A DNA stretch of 64,000 bases from Candidatus Ornithobacterium hominis (GCF_951229915.1 NZ_OX579588.1:1827001-1891000); one strand, 5' to 3'. Counted from the stretch's first letter, positions 44,574-52,752 are shown. A program made the numbers and translations. The notes: a model not told the origin generated them from the sequence alone.

Positions 44574-45719
44574 TTACCATTTAATTTCCCCTGGTTTTAG
44601 TAATCCTGGGTTATCAGGTGTAAAAACTTCTCTATTAGGGCTTATTCTTCCTTTACCATAGAAATAAATTCTATAACCAGTTCCATTACCTGCTTTCCAA
44701 TCACCTATTTTAGTTTCTATATTCCTAATTACATTACCTGCACTATTCCAAGGTCTTATATCAAAATCATAGTCATCAAAATATCCTTTTACTTCATTAT
44801 TTCCAAGATTTGTCAGTCCTATTGTTCCATAAACAAGACCATCTTTTCTATTTCCTCTAAATAATAGATTAAAGTACGTTATATCTTTGTTTTCAAATTG
44901 ATTTGGAGTAATAGAACTTAAATTTAACTGTCCTAAATCAGCAAAAAGAGGTTCTCCATTACCATTTCTGTACCAATCATTAGCTTCATTTAAAGTTATT
45001 CTTCCATCATAATCTGGTCTGTCTTTTAGCCCGTTGTAATGTGAAAGCAAACTTGATTGAGCTTCGGAACTACTTAATCCTTCAGCACCTAAACTATGAC
45101 TAAGAGCGTCTTCGTGGGACATACCTTGCGTGAAGTTATCTTTTTTCATTACAATAGCCTTACCTTGCAACCCTTTATCATCAGTTCCTAAGAAGTTTCC
45201 ATCTTCATCGTAGATAGGATTGTCTAACATTCCTGTAGGGTCAACTCTGTTGATAGGGTTATTGCTTACAAAATGGTACGGTGTCTTGTTTGGTTGAATT
45301 TCCGCTAACGGATCTACATTCAGCCACAGCGATACTCTCGGGTCATAGTATCTCGCTCCATAGTAGTACAATCCAGTCTCCGTATCCAGCTCCTTCCCAT
45401 TAAACAAATACGGCATGGTCCTGCTTGTGCTGTGTTCTTCAAAGAGCACCTCTCCAAACGCTATGTATTCCGTATGCTGGGTTATTCTTCCCTCTCGGTC
45501 TGTAATATACGAAGAACTTCCCAAGTGGTCTGGGTGGTAAAAATACAAATTTTTCTCTATTATTCCATTATCTATGAAGCCATATCCTGCTTTTACGGTC
45601 TGGGGAGTAATCGGGTCTCCATACTGCACAGGAGGACCTGGCACATCTCCCGGCTCATTGAACTTCGGTGGCCTTGGCCAGCCTTCCGGTGGTTCTTGAT
45701 TTTGGCTTCTTTTTATCAT
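44574..45719 (-). CDS. Cassette 3: RHS core fragment with toxin tip of the IYDxDGNFLGTDDKG family
   Basis: A 381-residue frame. The core starts abruptly at QDQEPPEGW-like sequence (SQNQEPPEGWPRPPKFNEPG) directly joined to an immunity gene, and runs to VDPTGM at about residue 160. The tip begins NPIYDEDGNFLGTDDKGLQ, continues LKDRPDYDGRITLNEANDWY and VYGTIGLTNLG, and ends PGEIKW. The same tip family, more diverged toward the end, is found in cassette 12. The activity is unknown; exported partners suggest an envelope target. Confidence 0.72.
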   Translation of the reverse strand: MIKRSQNQEPPEGWPRPPKFNEPGDVPGPPVQYGDPITPQTVKAGYGFIDNGIIEKNLYFYHPDHLGSSSYITDREGRITQHTEYIAFGEVLFEEHSTSRTMPYLFNGKELDTETGLYYYGARYYDPRVSLWLNVDPLAEIQPNKTPYHFVSNNPINRVDPTGMLDNPIYDEDGNFLGTDDKGLQGKAIVMKKDNFTQGMSHEDALSHSLGAEGLSSSEAQSSLLSHYNGLKDRPDYDGRITLNEANDWYRNGNGEPLFADLGQLNLSSITPNQFENKDITYFNLLFRGNRKDGLVYGTIGLTNLGNNEVKGYFDDYDFDIRPWNSAGNVIRNIETKIGDWKAGNGTGYRIYFYGKGRISPNREVFTPDNPGLLKPGEIKW

Positions 45720-46053
45720 AGTCTTTAATAAATTTAATCACTAAATTCTTATCAACTATATTAATTTTTTCAGCATCATCAATATAATAAGATATATACA
45801 CTTTTAGCGTATCTTCATTATTAATATTAATATCTCTATATCCATAACTCCCCTCTTTAAATATAATAGTCTCTTTTGTTTTATCATATACTACTAATGA
45901 ATCTTTAAACGATGCATTAGTAGTATTTCCTATTGTATAGAAATATATTTTATATTTTTTTGTTTCTATATCTCTATAAATAAAATATGATTTCTCTTTA
46001 CACGAAAGTAATATAATACTAATCATTAGTAATAAAAAACTATTTTTTATCAT
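45655..46053 (-). CDS. Cassette 4: lipoprotein, immunity gene fused at its 3' end to an RHS fragment
   Basis: From MIKNSFLLLMISIILLSC a lipoprotein reads through KFIKDYDKKK; the last 15 or so codons (PKSRTTGRLAKATEVQ) are out-of-frame RHS core sequence of cassette 3. The normal 3' end and any linker have therefore been lost at a junction near 45,705. A longer frame upstream (46143) is antisense in style and overlaps the toxin remnant, so the lipoprotein start is preferred. Confidence 0.55.
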   Translation of the reverse strand: MIKNSFLLLMISIILLSCKEKSYFIYRDIETKKYKIYFYTIGNTTNASFKDSLVVYDKTKETIIFKEGSYGYRDININNEDTLKVYISYYIDDAEKINIVDKNLVIKFIKDYDKKKPKSRTTGRLAKATEVQ

Positions 46054-46176
46054 ACCATAATCTATTAAAACCTCTATGAATAAATGTGCCTGAATATGTA
46101 TGTTCTCCAAAATAGGGATAACCTTTATTATAGCCATTCCCATTTTCCATTTTGTGGGATTGCTTACTAGGGAGTA
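46040..46176 (-). pseudogene. Cassette 4: C-terminal remnant of a toxin tip
   Basis: A minus-strand frame reads MENGNGYNKGYPYFGEHTYS then TFIHRGFNRLWYDKK and stops at 46040, overlapping the start of the cassette 4 lipoprotein in the typical toxin-immunity fashion. The rest of this toxin and its RHS core are absent; the upstream neighbour is the end of another immunity gene. Confidence 0.5.
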
Positions 46177-46195
46177 TATATATATAGTCTATACT

Positions 46196-46756
46196 TTACC
46201 ATAATGTTTTTAGGAAATGGTATATTATAAGAATGCATCTCCTTAAAATAAGGAGTATAAGATAAAATAAGTTGATGATAATTATTAGAATATAAAGAAA
46301 ACCTAAAGATCTTGTACGGAAAAGAAAAGGTATTTTAGATAAATTATACCAACTATAGTTTTTCTCGTCAATGTTAGTAAGAATCCGTGTAGTATTCCAC
46401 TTTTCTCCTTCTATATAACTAACCTCTATATAATAATATTGATTATCGTTTGCTAATACCTTTACTAGTGCAGGGCTCTCGTCTGTATAAGCAATAATCC
46501 TATTAACATGAATACTATCTCCGTTACTTGCAACAAATGTGCTGTTTGGACCCACAAAAGGATCATAGTTAGCACGGCTAAGCATTCTATTATCTACCTC
46601 TGTAAATTGGATTCCATATTGTGGTATAGAAGTGAAATAATCAAATATGCTATTACCATATTTAGTAGCCCCATACTCCCATAATGTGAATAGAAATATA
46701 TTGAGAATGAGTGCAATAAGTACTTTAATTTCTCTTATCGTTCTAAGTTTTTTCAT
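46196..46756 (-). CDS. Cassette 5b: membrane-anchored predicted immunity protein
   Basis: A 186-residue protein with an N-terminal helix (IKVLIALILNIFLFTLW), an extracytoplasmic domain of about 100 residues and a C-terminal hydrophobic hairpin (LGFLYILIIIINLFYLILLIL). It follows the orphan tip 5b by 13 bases. A protein of the same topology and weak similarity sits at the same place in the duplicated copy, suggesting cognate, diverged immunity proteins. Confidence 0.6.
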   Translation of the reverse strand: MKKLRTIREIKVLIALILNIFLFTLWEYGATKYGNSIFDYFTSIPQYGIQFTEVDNRMLSRANYDPFVGPNSTFVASNGDSIHVNRIIAYTDESPALVKVLANDNQYYYIEVSYIEGEKWNTTRILTNIDEKNYSWYNLSKIPFLFRTRSLGFLYILIIIINLFYLILLILRRCILIIYHFLKTLW

Positions 46757-46769
46757 AATAATTCATTAT

Positions 46770-47087
46770 TTATCTAGAAGAGTTATAATAGTAATTACCA
46801 TAAGAAGACGAATTTGAATCTTTGTTTCCTTTCGTAGCCTTATCAGGTATTGACATAGGTTTTCCATTCTTATCTGTTTTATATCCTGGATTCTTATAGG
46901 TCTCAGACCATTTTACAGGCTGATAATCATAAGGAGTACCACCTAGCTCATTATTAGGACCATAATTATCATCATTATCTAATAAATTAGATAATATAGA
47001 ATTAGGATCAACAAATCCTCTATCATCAACTGTATAATTTGTTGTACATTTATATTGGTTACATGTAGTGTTATATTCTAGTTCCAT
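46770..47087 (-). CDS. Cassette 5b: orphan toxin tip
   Basis: A 105-residue frame starting MELEYNTTCNQYKCTTNYT, with GFVDPNSILSNLLDNDD and GTPYDYQPVKWSETYKNPGY, ending in a Ser/Asn/Tyr-rich tail. The ATG is in a different frame from the pretoxin remnant just upstream, so the tip is detached from any RHS core. The first 72 residues are identical to the copy at 52.5 kb, and the tails then diverge. Function unknown. Confidence 0.5.
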   Translation of the reverse strand: MELEYNTTCNQYKCTTNYTVDDRGFVDPNSILSNLLDNDDNYGPNNELGGTPYDYQPVKWSETYKNPGYKTDKNGKPMSIPDKATKGNKDSNSSSYGNYYYNSSR

Positions 47088-47175
47088 TCGTTCCTCCCAA
47101 AAATATTGTAGAGATATCTACAGCTGTAGCAATTCTTTCTGCGTTTTGTTCTATTCCTCCAAAATTAATTCTTTC
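47071..47175 (-). pseudogene. Pretoxin remnant directly after the immunity gene
   Basis: Immediately after the stop of the 47176 gene the frame continues with GGIEQNAERIATAVDISTIF and LGGTNG, a piece of the pretoxin domain of cassettes 5, 8 and 11, then stops at 47071. It marks the point where a second tip was joined behind an existing immunity gene. Confidence 0.65.
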
Positions 47176-47628
47176 TTATAATTTAATTTTTCCTATAGTT
47201 GAAATATTATAGTTCTCATAGATACATAATAATTCATCAAATATTTTTTCATTTACAATTGAACTAGCATTAACGATTCCTTCCTTAATCACCATAGAGG
47301 AATTATATATCAGTATAATTTGTTTATTATTAAAAACTAGCTTATTCAATTCTACAATTAGATTATAGATATTGCATTTATCCATTCCTATAAGCCCTAT
47401 TATAATAATATCGTTAATTTCCAATAAATCAATAATTATGTTATATACAAATAGGTACTCTACCGCTTTATATTTTGGTATTTGTTTTTTTTCGGCGTAA
47501 TCTATTAATGTTTTTGTTTTTATATCTTTTGTTATTATATTAATAATAACAACTCTTTTTCTTTCTTGATAAAGCTTGAGTTTATCAGAAAGGGATTCTA
47601 TTGAGGTTAAGAATTGTATATATATCAT
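47176..47628 (-). CDS. Cassette 5: predicted immunity protein
   Basis: A 150-residue cytoplasmic protein (MIYIQFLTSIESLSDKLKLY...), Ile- and Lys-rich, starting five bases after the toxin stop. It is identical to the protein at 52753-53205. The alternating Ile/Asn pattern (NDIIIIGLIGMDKCNIY) suggests an alpha/beta fold. No signal peptide, consistent with a nuclease-type toxin. Family not recognised. Confidence 0.65.
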   Translation of the reverse strand: MIYIQFLTSIESLSDKLKLYQERKRVVIINIITKDIKTKTLIDYAEKKQIPKYKAVEYLFVYNIIIDLLEINDIIIIGLIGMDKCNIYNLIVELNKLVFNNKQIILIYNSSMVIKEGIVNASSIVNEKIFDELLCIYENYNISTIGKIKL

Positions 47629-47633
47629 CTTGT

Positions 47634-48578
47634 TTAATTTGAAGTTGGTAGTTGATATGTTTTATATCCATAATTAGAAGGATTTGCTTTTTGAAAATGG
47701 CCTTTATCTATTATATCTTCTACATATTTTGAATTTCCTGTCTCATCGGCATATTTTAAAGCAGCATTCATTCTATGATTACCATCTGTTAATATAATTT
47801 TTCCATTATGTATAAACCCCGCCCCTCCTTTACTTTTATATGTTCCATTTTTCATCGCTTTATAATATTTATCAACTATTGTTTTTACTACTGATTTCTG
47901 AGTTGAATATATATTATTTGCTTTTGCTATTTCTGCAACTCGAGATGCATTAGAAGGAGCTTTCAATGCTTTTACTGTTTTAAAAAGACTTCCTCCTCCC
48001 AAAAATATTGTAGAAATATCTACAGCTGTAGCAATTCTTTCTGCGTTTTGCTCACTTGCACCTAAAGCCTCTGCACCAGCTTTAGTTCCTGTATGTAATA
48101 ATGTGTTCGTAGTTTCTCCTGTCCATAGTTGTCTTGATCCAGCTTGAAAATTATCTACTCCATTTAAGAATAGTGGAACCATCAAAGGTGTTGCTGTCCC
48201 ACCTGAAAAATACTCTCCAACACCTGAACCAACTACTTCTACAGCCCCTCCTAACATTTGAGCCCCTCCCCAAAACCTAGTCCAAAATTTAGATTGCTTC
48301 CCGTTCGGGTCTATGTAAATAACAGGGTTTTGATAAGTATATCCATAAGTATTGAGGTTCATAGGGTTGAATACACCACTGTTGTGTTGTCCGTCTATAT
48401 AGTGCTCGTGCTCAAAGGTAGGATTATAGCCACTGAGTGGGTCAGTGTTTAGCCAGAGACTTGTTTTCATATCCAGATATCTCGCTCCATAGTAGTACAA
48501 TCCTGTTTCTGTATCCAGCTCCTTCCCATTAAACAAATACGGCATGGTCTTGCTTGTGCTGTGTTCCTCAAAGAGCAC
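47634..48578 (-). CDS. Cassette 5: RHS core fragment with ParB-like toxin tip (mosaic core)
   Basis: A 314-residue frame. The core starts only at HTEYIAFGEVLFEEH and is a hybrid: KELDTETGLYYYGARY of one core lineage is joined to LDMKTSLWLNTDPLSG of another. After IDPNGK comes a pretoxin (FWTRFWGGAQMLGGAVEVVG, AERIATAVDISTIFLGG), then a tip with FIHNGKIILTDGNHRMNAAL. The DGNHR-x-x-A motif resembles ParB/sulfiredoxin-like nucleases known among polymorphic toxins. The tip is identical to cassette 8. No own start codon is evident for the core. Confidence 0.72.
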   Translation of the reverse strand: MLFEEHSTSKTMPYLFNGKELDTETGLYYYGARYLDMKTSLWLNTDPLSGYNPTFEHEHYIDGQHNSGVFNPMNLNTYGYTYQNPVIYIDPNGKQSKFWTRFWGGAQMLGGAVEVVGSGVGEYFSGGTATPLMVPLFLNGVDNFQAGSRQLWTGETTNTLLHTGTKAGAEALGASEQNAERIATAVDISTIFLGGGSLFKTVKALKAPSNASRVAEIAKANNIYSTQKSVVKTIVDKYYKAMKNGTYKSKGGAGFIHNGKIILTDGNHRMNAALKYADETGNSKYVEDIIDKGHFQKANPSNYGYKTYQLPTSN

Positions 48579-48594
48579 TTCTCCAAAGGCAATA

Positions 48595-48698
48595 TACTCC
48601 GTGTGCTCCTTTTTATGCTTTCAATGAACTTCTATTTTATTCAATCCATAGGGAGTTGTGAATTTTTGATAATGAAAACAACATTTATGGAACATTAC
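48595..48698 (-). repeat. Class I linker with post-immunity tag
   Basis: Minus strand: tag GGTAATGTTCCATAAATGTT (48678-48697), then TTCACAACTCCCTATGGATT and GAAGTTCATTGAAAGCATAA, ending at AGGAGCACACGGAG where the RHS core of cassette 5 begins. Nearly the same sequence occurs at 50.14-50.24 kb and 63.61-63.71 kb. Confidence 0.75.
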
Positions 48699-49202
48699 CT
48701 ACTCTATTTTTTTACCATTTTTATCGGTAGCATAATTTTCCTTAATATATAAACTAATATAATTAACTCCCTTTTTATATCGTGTATGATGTTCATCAAA
48801 ATAAGTCAAACTATCATTCTTTTTTTCATCATATACTTCTAATAAGTTATCATATGATTTTTTTATTATATTTTTTTCTTCTATAGAGACTATTATCTTA
48901 TTTTGATCAATGAATATCACATCAACAAAATCTATATTTCGGGCAGCAATATAATTATTTTTAGGTATTTCTTTACTCTTATATTTCCCATATATTATGT
49001 ATATATCTCCGTTACTTCTTTTCCATACTGTAATACAATTGTTTTGTGGTAAACAATAATATGACTTTACTCCATTTCCAGAAAAGTAACATGTTCCCCC
49101 AGTAATCCCTATAATTAATATTAATATTCCAATTACTTTCTTAGTATTTTTTCTAAAAATTATCATTAAAAATAGAGCTATAAAAATTACTAAAAATATC
49201 AT
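48699..49202 (-). CDS. Cassette 6: membrane-anchored predicted immunity protein
   Basis: A 167-residue protein with two N-terminal hydrophobic helices (IFLVIFIALFLMIIF and VIGILILIIGITGGTCYF) and an extracytoplasmic domain ending NYATDKNGKKIE. It begins 12 bases after the toxin stop. A homologue with the same C-terminal motif is at the right edge of the window. The exported domain suggests an envelope-acting toxin. Confidence 0.68.
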   Translation of the reverse strand: MIFLVIFIALFLMIIFRKNTKKVIGILILIIGITGGTCYFSGNGVKSYYCLPQNNCITVWKRSNGDIYIIYGKYKSKEIPKNNYIAARNIDFVDVIFIDQNKIIVSIEEKNIIKKSYDNLLEVYDEKKNDSLTYFDEHHTRYKKGVNYISLYIKENYATDKNGKKIE

Positions 49203-49214
49203 AATACTTATTTT

Positions 49215-50108
49215 TTACCATTTAGGTCCCACTGGATAAAGTCTTGTTGCTTCTTTCCATTTTCTTTGAAATTGTTGTTTCTGGAAAATTGAGAAACCAA
49301 CACTATGTCCTGCTCTTTCTGCTCTTTGTGTAGGCTGTCCCTCTGCTACTCTATTAATAGGATATAACATGAAAGTTTCAAAAGCCCCCTTTGTTTGTTT
49401 TGTTTCTAAAGCATCAAATCCAAAGCGAGCCACATCCCAACTCATACCATAAACTCCTGCAACATACCCAGCAGCATAATTTCCTATATCTCGTGCAGAG
49501 GCTATTTTTCCGTCTAATAACATTCCTCTATAAACATATTGTTTCCTTTCATTATCTTTTATACCATTAGACATTCCTCTCACTTTAAAGTCAAGAGGTT
49601 CTCCTCCTTTTGCATTATTGATGTAATCTACAAATCCTATATTCTTAATTTCATTATCTATAAAATTTTGCCCAGATTTATCTTTAAGGTTAATTACAGT
49701 TCCTTTTACTGTATTTCCTCTTTCATCATGGAATGAGTATTCTGTAAGCATTTGACCTAATATTTGTCCTGTTCTTTGTCCTTTTTCATCAACAACATAA
49801 ACATTTTTATCAGTATTTGCAACTCCTCCTACAACAGTATAACTTCCATCTTTATTTTTCCTAACATCTATATGGTCTGCTCTTTCACCCACCATCCCCG
49901 TAGGGTCAATAAGCATTATTGGATTATTATTCGTATATGCATATGGTGTCATAGTCTTCTCCGCCATAGGATCCACATTTAAGAAAATACTTGTTTTTGC
50001 ATCATAATATCTTGCCCCATAGTAATACAATCCCGTCTCTGTATCCAGCTCCTTCCCATTAAACAGATACGGCATGGTTCTGCTTGTGCTATGTTCCTCA
50101 AAGAGCAC
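49215..50108 (-). CDS. Cassette 6: RHS core fragment with toxin-44-like tip
   Basis: A 297-residue frame, core starting at HTEYIAFG and ending at IDPTGM (about residue 72). The tip contains AKGGEPLDFKVRG, YRGMLLDGKIASARDIGNYA and AGYVAGVYGMSWDVARFGFD. The arrangement (D-x-K, then DGK-x-A-S/T-x-R-x-x-GN-x-x-AG) matches what I recall of bacterial toxin 44 domains, whose activity is not clear to me. A related tip is in cassette 7. The two core lines differ (YYDAKTSIFLNVDPMAEKTM here). Confidence 0.68.
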   Translation of the reverse strand: MLFEEHSTSRTMPYLFNGKELDTETGLYYYGARYYDAKTSIFLNVDPMAEKTMTPYAYTNNNPIMLIDPTGMVGERADHIDVRKNKDGSYTVVGGVANTDKNVYVVDEKGQRTGQILGQMLTEYSFHDERGNTVKGTVINLKDKSGQNFIDNEIKNIGFVDYINNAKGGEPLDFKVRGMSNGIKDNERKQYVYRGMLLDGKIASARDIGNYAAGYVAGVYGMSWDVARFGFDALETKQTKGAFETFMLYPINRVAEGQPTQRAERAGHSVGFSIFQKQQFQRKWKEATRLYPVGPKW

Positions 50109-50138
50109 TTCTCCAAAGGCAATATACTCCGTGTGCTC

Positions 50139-50239
50139 CTATTTTTATGCTTTCAATGAACTTCTATTCTTTTATTTTACTCAGTCCATAGGGAGTTGTG
50201 AATTTTTAATAATGAAAACAGCATTTCTGGAATATATTA
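50139..50239 (-). repeat. Class I linker with post-immunity tag
   Basis: Minus strand: tag variant TAATATATTCCAGAAATGCT, then TTCACAACTCCCTATGGACT and GAAGTTCATTGAAAGCATAA, ending AGGAGCACACGGAG at the start of the cassette 6 core. The tag abuts the stop of the cassette 7 immunity gene. Confidence 0.75.
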
Positions 50240-50659
50240 CTCTCTTACACTTATTTTTTCTAAATTATATTTTTGATAATTCATACTAATTTCTTTTATA
50301 TCATCAAATGTTTTTAAATCTTTTAGAATAACTTTTATATTCTTAAATGGTATTTTAGGTATACTTTTACCACTTTTGGGAGCGTAAATTATAAGAGTAT
50401 CATCATTTTTTAATTTATAGAATATTTCATCTCTATAGAAAATATAATTTCTTTCTTTATCTGGAGGTAACTTAATAGGTTTTTCAGAAAAAATAATTTC
50501 TTGATGGTCTCCTGTTATTCCCCAAAACCTAGCATATATATATATATTATTTCCTTTTGATAATTCTATTTTTTTTTCTTTTCTATTATTTATTTCACTT
50601 TCCTTATTACAATTACTAAAAATTATTATGATAAGTAATAATATTTTTGATATTTTCAT
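50237..50659 (-). CDS. Cassette 7: lipoprotein, predicted immunity
   Basis: A 140-residue lipoprotein beginning MKISKILLLIIIIFSNC, Lys/Glu-rich after the Cys, with a beta-rich mature domain (IYIYARFWGITGDHQEII). An ATG 33 bases upstream (50692) would overlap the toxin and add a basic leader, so the shorter start fits a signal peptide better. Periplasmic location implies an envelope-active partner toxin. Confidence 0.68.
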   Translation of the reverse strand: MKISKILLLIIIIFSNCNKESEINNRKEKKIELSKGNNIYIYARFWGITGDHQEIIFSEKPIKLPPDKERNYIFYRDEIFYKLKNDDTLIIYAPKSGKSIPKIPFKNIKVILKDLKTFDDIKEISMNYQKYNLEKISVRE

Positions 50660-50669
50660 AATATAATGA

Positions 50670-51722
50670 TTATTTTTTTTTCTTTTCACCAAATTGCCAA
50701 CCAGCTTTACTCATTCTATACTGGTAATTAACCTCTCCCCATGTTGGGGCTTTAAATTTACTTATGTCAGAACTTCTATATGTTCCTTGTGTAACTATAT
50801 CTACTTTTTGCCAAAAACTTAATTTTTTTCCATTACTTTCCTCAATATGTAATGCTCCTGCTAGTTTTTGGAATGTTTCAAAAGAAATACTCAAACCAAA
50901 CAAGGTCCCTCCTTGTGCATTATAACCAGCTAGGAAATTACCCGCAGAACGGGATGTAGCATATTTACCATTCAGGAGGGCTCCTACATTTCTATATGGA
51001 ACTTTAATATCAAATAACTGTCCTCCTGCTGATTTTGATGCTATCTCTTTTAGATCCATATCTTTAGCTTTTTTATGCATATTTTCAATTATGGGATTAA
51101 AAGATTTACCAACTTGTATTATATAATCAGTCATAGTACTTCTATCTTCTGGATTAACAAATTCATCCCAGTACTCTGTTTCTCCTACTTTTATACCTCC
51201 ACTTGATGTTCCATATTTTTGAACTCTTTTACTTAATTGATATTCTGTAACTGTTCCTCCATCAGCATTCTTACTATGCTGATAAACTCCATTATCTCCA
51301 TCATTAAAAACAGCGATTACTTTTCCGTCTTGATCAATATGAGTACTTGTACTTTCCCTTCCATCAGGGTCAATAAACCTAATTGGGTTATTCAGTGTAT
51401 AGGTATATGGTGATGTTTCTGGATACTTCTCTGCCAGCGGGTCAGTATTGAGCCACAGGCTGGTTTTCATATCCAGATATCTCGCCCCAAAATAAGTCAG
51501 ATTGGTCTCACTGTCCAACTCCTTCCCATTAAACAAATACGGCATGGTCTTGCTTGTAGAATGTTCCTCAAAGAGCACTTCTCCAAAGGCAATATACTCC
51601 GTGTGCTGGGTTATTCTTCCCTCTCGGTCTGTAATATACGAAGAACTTCCCAAATGGTCTGGGTGGTAAAAATACAAATTTTTCTCTATTATTCCATTAT
51701 CTATGAAGCCATATCCTGCTTT
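50670..51722 (-). CDS. Cassette 7: RHS core fragment with toxin-44-like tip
   Basis: The frame is open from 51722, where core sequence KAGYGFIDNGIIEKNLYFYH starts; no ATG precedes it, only a TTG within NLYFYH (51677). The core ends at IDPDGR. The tip contains ASKSAGGQLFDIKVPYRNVG and LLNGKYATSRSAGNFLAGYN, then ALHIEESNGK and YRMSKAGWQFG. This strongly resembles the toxin-44 pattern seen in cassette 6, in a fuller form. The immunity partner is a lipoprotein. Confidence 0.72.
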   Translation of the reverse strand, partial: KAGYGFIDNGIIEKNLYFYHPDHLGSSSYITDREGRITQHTEYIAFGEVLFEEHSTSKTMPYLFNGKELDSETNLTYFGARYLDMKTSLWLNTDPLAEKYPETSPYTYTLNNPIRFIDPDGRESTSTHIDQDGKVIAVFNDGDNGVYQHSKNADGGTVTEYQLSKRVQKYGTSSGGIKVGETEYWDEFVNPEDRSTMTDYIIQVGKSFNPIIENMHKKAKDMDLKEIASKSAGGQLFDIKVPYRNVGALLNGKYATSRSAGNFLAGYNAQGGTLFGLSISFETFQKLAGALHIEESNGKKLSFWQKVDIVTQGTYRSSDISKFKAPTWGEVNYQYRMSKAGWQFGEKKKK

Positions 51723-51823
51723 TTATGATTTTCTTAAAGATCTTTTTCTCTGTTTTGTATTTATTATGTTTATCAGATAGTTATATCTTATTTATAATAA
51801 AAACAACACATCTGGAACATTAT
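51723..51823 (-). repeat. Class II linker with post-immunity tag
   Basis: Minus strand: tag TAATGTTCCAGATGTGTTGT, then ATATAACTATCTGATAAACA and AGATCTTTAAGAAAATCATA up to the cassette 7 core. The same linker type occurs before cassette 1 and, in part, before cassette 11. Confidence 0.7.
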
Positions 51824-51852
51824 CAAAGAGGAGGAGAAATGAGTTATTGTTT

Positions 51853-52329
51853 TTACCTAAAAAACTTTATGATACATCTATATAATAGATTTATACCTAA
51901 TATAATACTAATTAAAACTCCTATTATAAAAATTATTTTCCAATAATAATATACATAAGGTATATTATTGAAATTAATATTAGGGAGAGTATTTTCTTTT
52001 CTTATAATTGGATTTTTATCCATTACCATTTTTTCACTATAAAAAGAAAGACTTTTTAAATCATTATTAGTAGAAATATAAATTTTCAATTCATCCTTAC
52101 TCTCTTCATATCCTACAATATTTTCAATATACAATCCATCATAATATTCTTGAGGCATAATATACCCCAAATCACCATATAGGAAATAATTATGATTGAT
52201 TTTAGTTAGGCTTATGTGATATTTTAAATGTTTATATAGATGAATAACCCCATTCCCGTAAGAACTAGCTCTTTTATCTATTAAGAACAATCCTATATAA
52301 ATCACAATTATACTAATTATATTCTTCAT
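51853..52329 (-). CDS. Cassette 8b: membrane-anchored predicted immunity protein
   Basis: A 158-residue protein with an N-terminal helix (IISIIVIYIGLFLI), an extracytoplasmic middle domain and a C-terminal helix (IIFIIGVLISIILGINLLY). It has the same topology as the 186-residue protein at 46.2 kb, including the ASSYGNG / ATKYGNS segment near the N terminus and YRCIIKFF / RRCILIIY near the end, which suggests diverged homologues. It follows the 8b tip by two bases. Confidence 0.62.
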   Translation of the reverse strand: MKNIISIIVIYIGLFLIDKRASSYGNGVIHLYKHLKYHISLTKINHNYFLYGDLGYIMPQEYYDGLYIENIVGYEESKDELKIYISTNNDLKSLSFYSEKMVMDKNPIIRKENTLPNINFNNIPYVYYYWKIIFIIGVLISIILGINLLYRCIIKFFR

Positions 52330-52331
52330 AA

Positions 52332-52664
52332 TTATTTATTTAAATAGTCAGATTGTATGGGAATAGATGATGATGAATAATTATTTTTATTCGGGGCTCC
52401 TTTTCCTATAGAGGCTTTATCTGGTATTTTTATAGGTCTTCCATCATTATCTGTTTTATATCCTGGATTCTTATAGGTCTCAGACCATTTTACAGGCTGA
52501 TAATCATAAGGAGTACCACCTAGCTCATTATTAGGACCATAATTATCATCATTATCTAATAAATTAGATAATATAGAATTAGGATCAACAAATCCTCTAT
52601 CATCAACTGTATAATTTGTTGTACATTTATATTGGTTACATGTAGTGTTATATTCTAGTTCCAT
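52332..52664 (-). CDS. Cassette 8b: orphan toxin tip
   Basis: A 110-residue frame with the same first 72 residues as the 5b tip (MELEYNTTCNQYKCTTNYT, GTPYDYQPVKWSETYKNPGY) and a different tail (GRPIKIPDKASIGKGAPNK, ending SDYLNK). As in 5b, the ATG is out of frame with the pretoxin remnant upstream, so it is detached from a core. Function unknown. Confidence 0.5.
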   Translation of the reverse strand: MELEYNTTCNQYKCTTNYTVDDRGFVDPNSILSNLLDNDDNYGPNNELGGTPYDYQPVKWSETYKNPGYKTDNDGRPIKIPDKASIGKGAPNKNNYSSSSIPIQSDYLNK

Positions 52665-52752
52665 TCGTTCCTCCCAAAAATATTGTAGAGATATCTACAG
52701 CTGTAGCAATTCTTTCTGCGTTTTGTTCTATTCCTCCAAAATTAATTCTTTC
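52648..52752 (-). pseudogene. Pretoxin remnant, duplicated copy
   Basis: Same 105-base remnant (EQNAERIATAVDISTIFLGG) as at 47071-47175, directly after the stop of the cassette 8 immunity gene. Confidence 0.65.

Larger units (their letters stand above)
46870..48363 (-). repeat. Segmental duplication, copy 1 (about 1.49 kb)
   Basis: This segment matches 52447-53940 at a constant offset of 5577 bases, with no difference noticed on reading. It covers the tips, immunity gene and pretoxin remnant of cassettes 5/5b. Identity breaks inside the 5b tip on one side and inside the RHS tail on the other. Confidence 0.85.
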
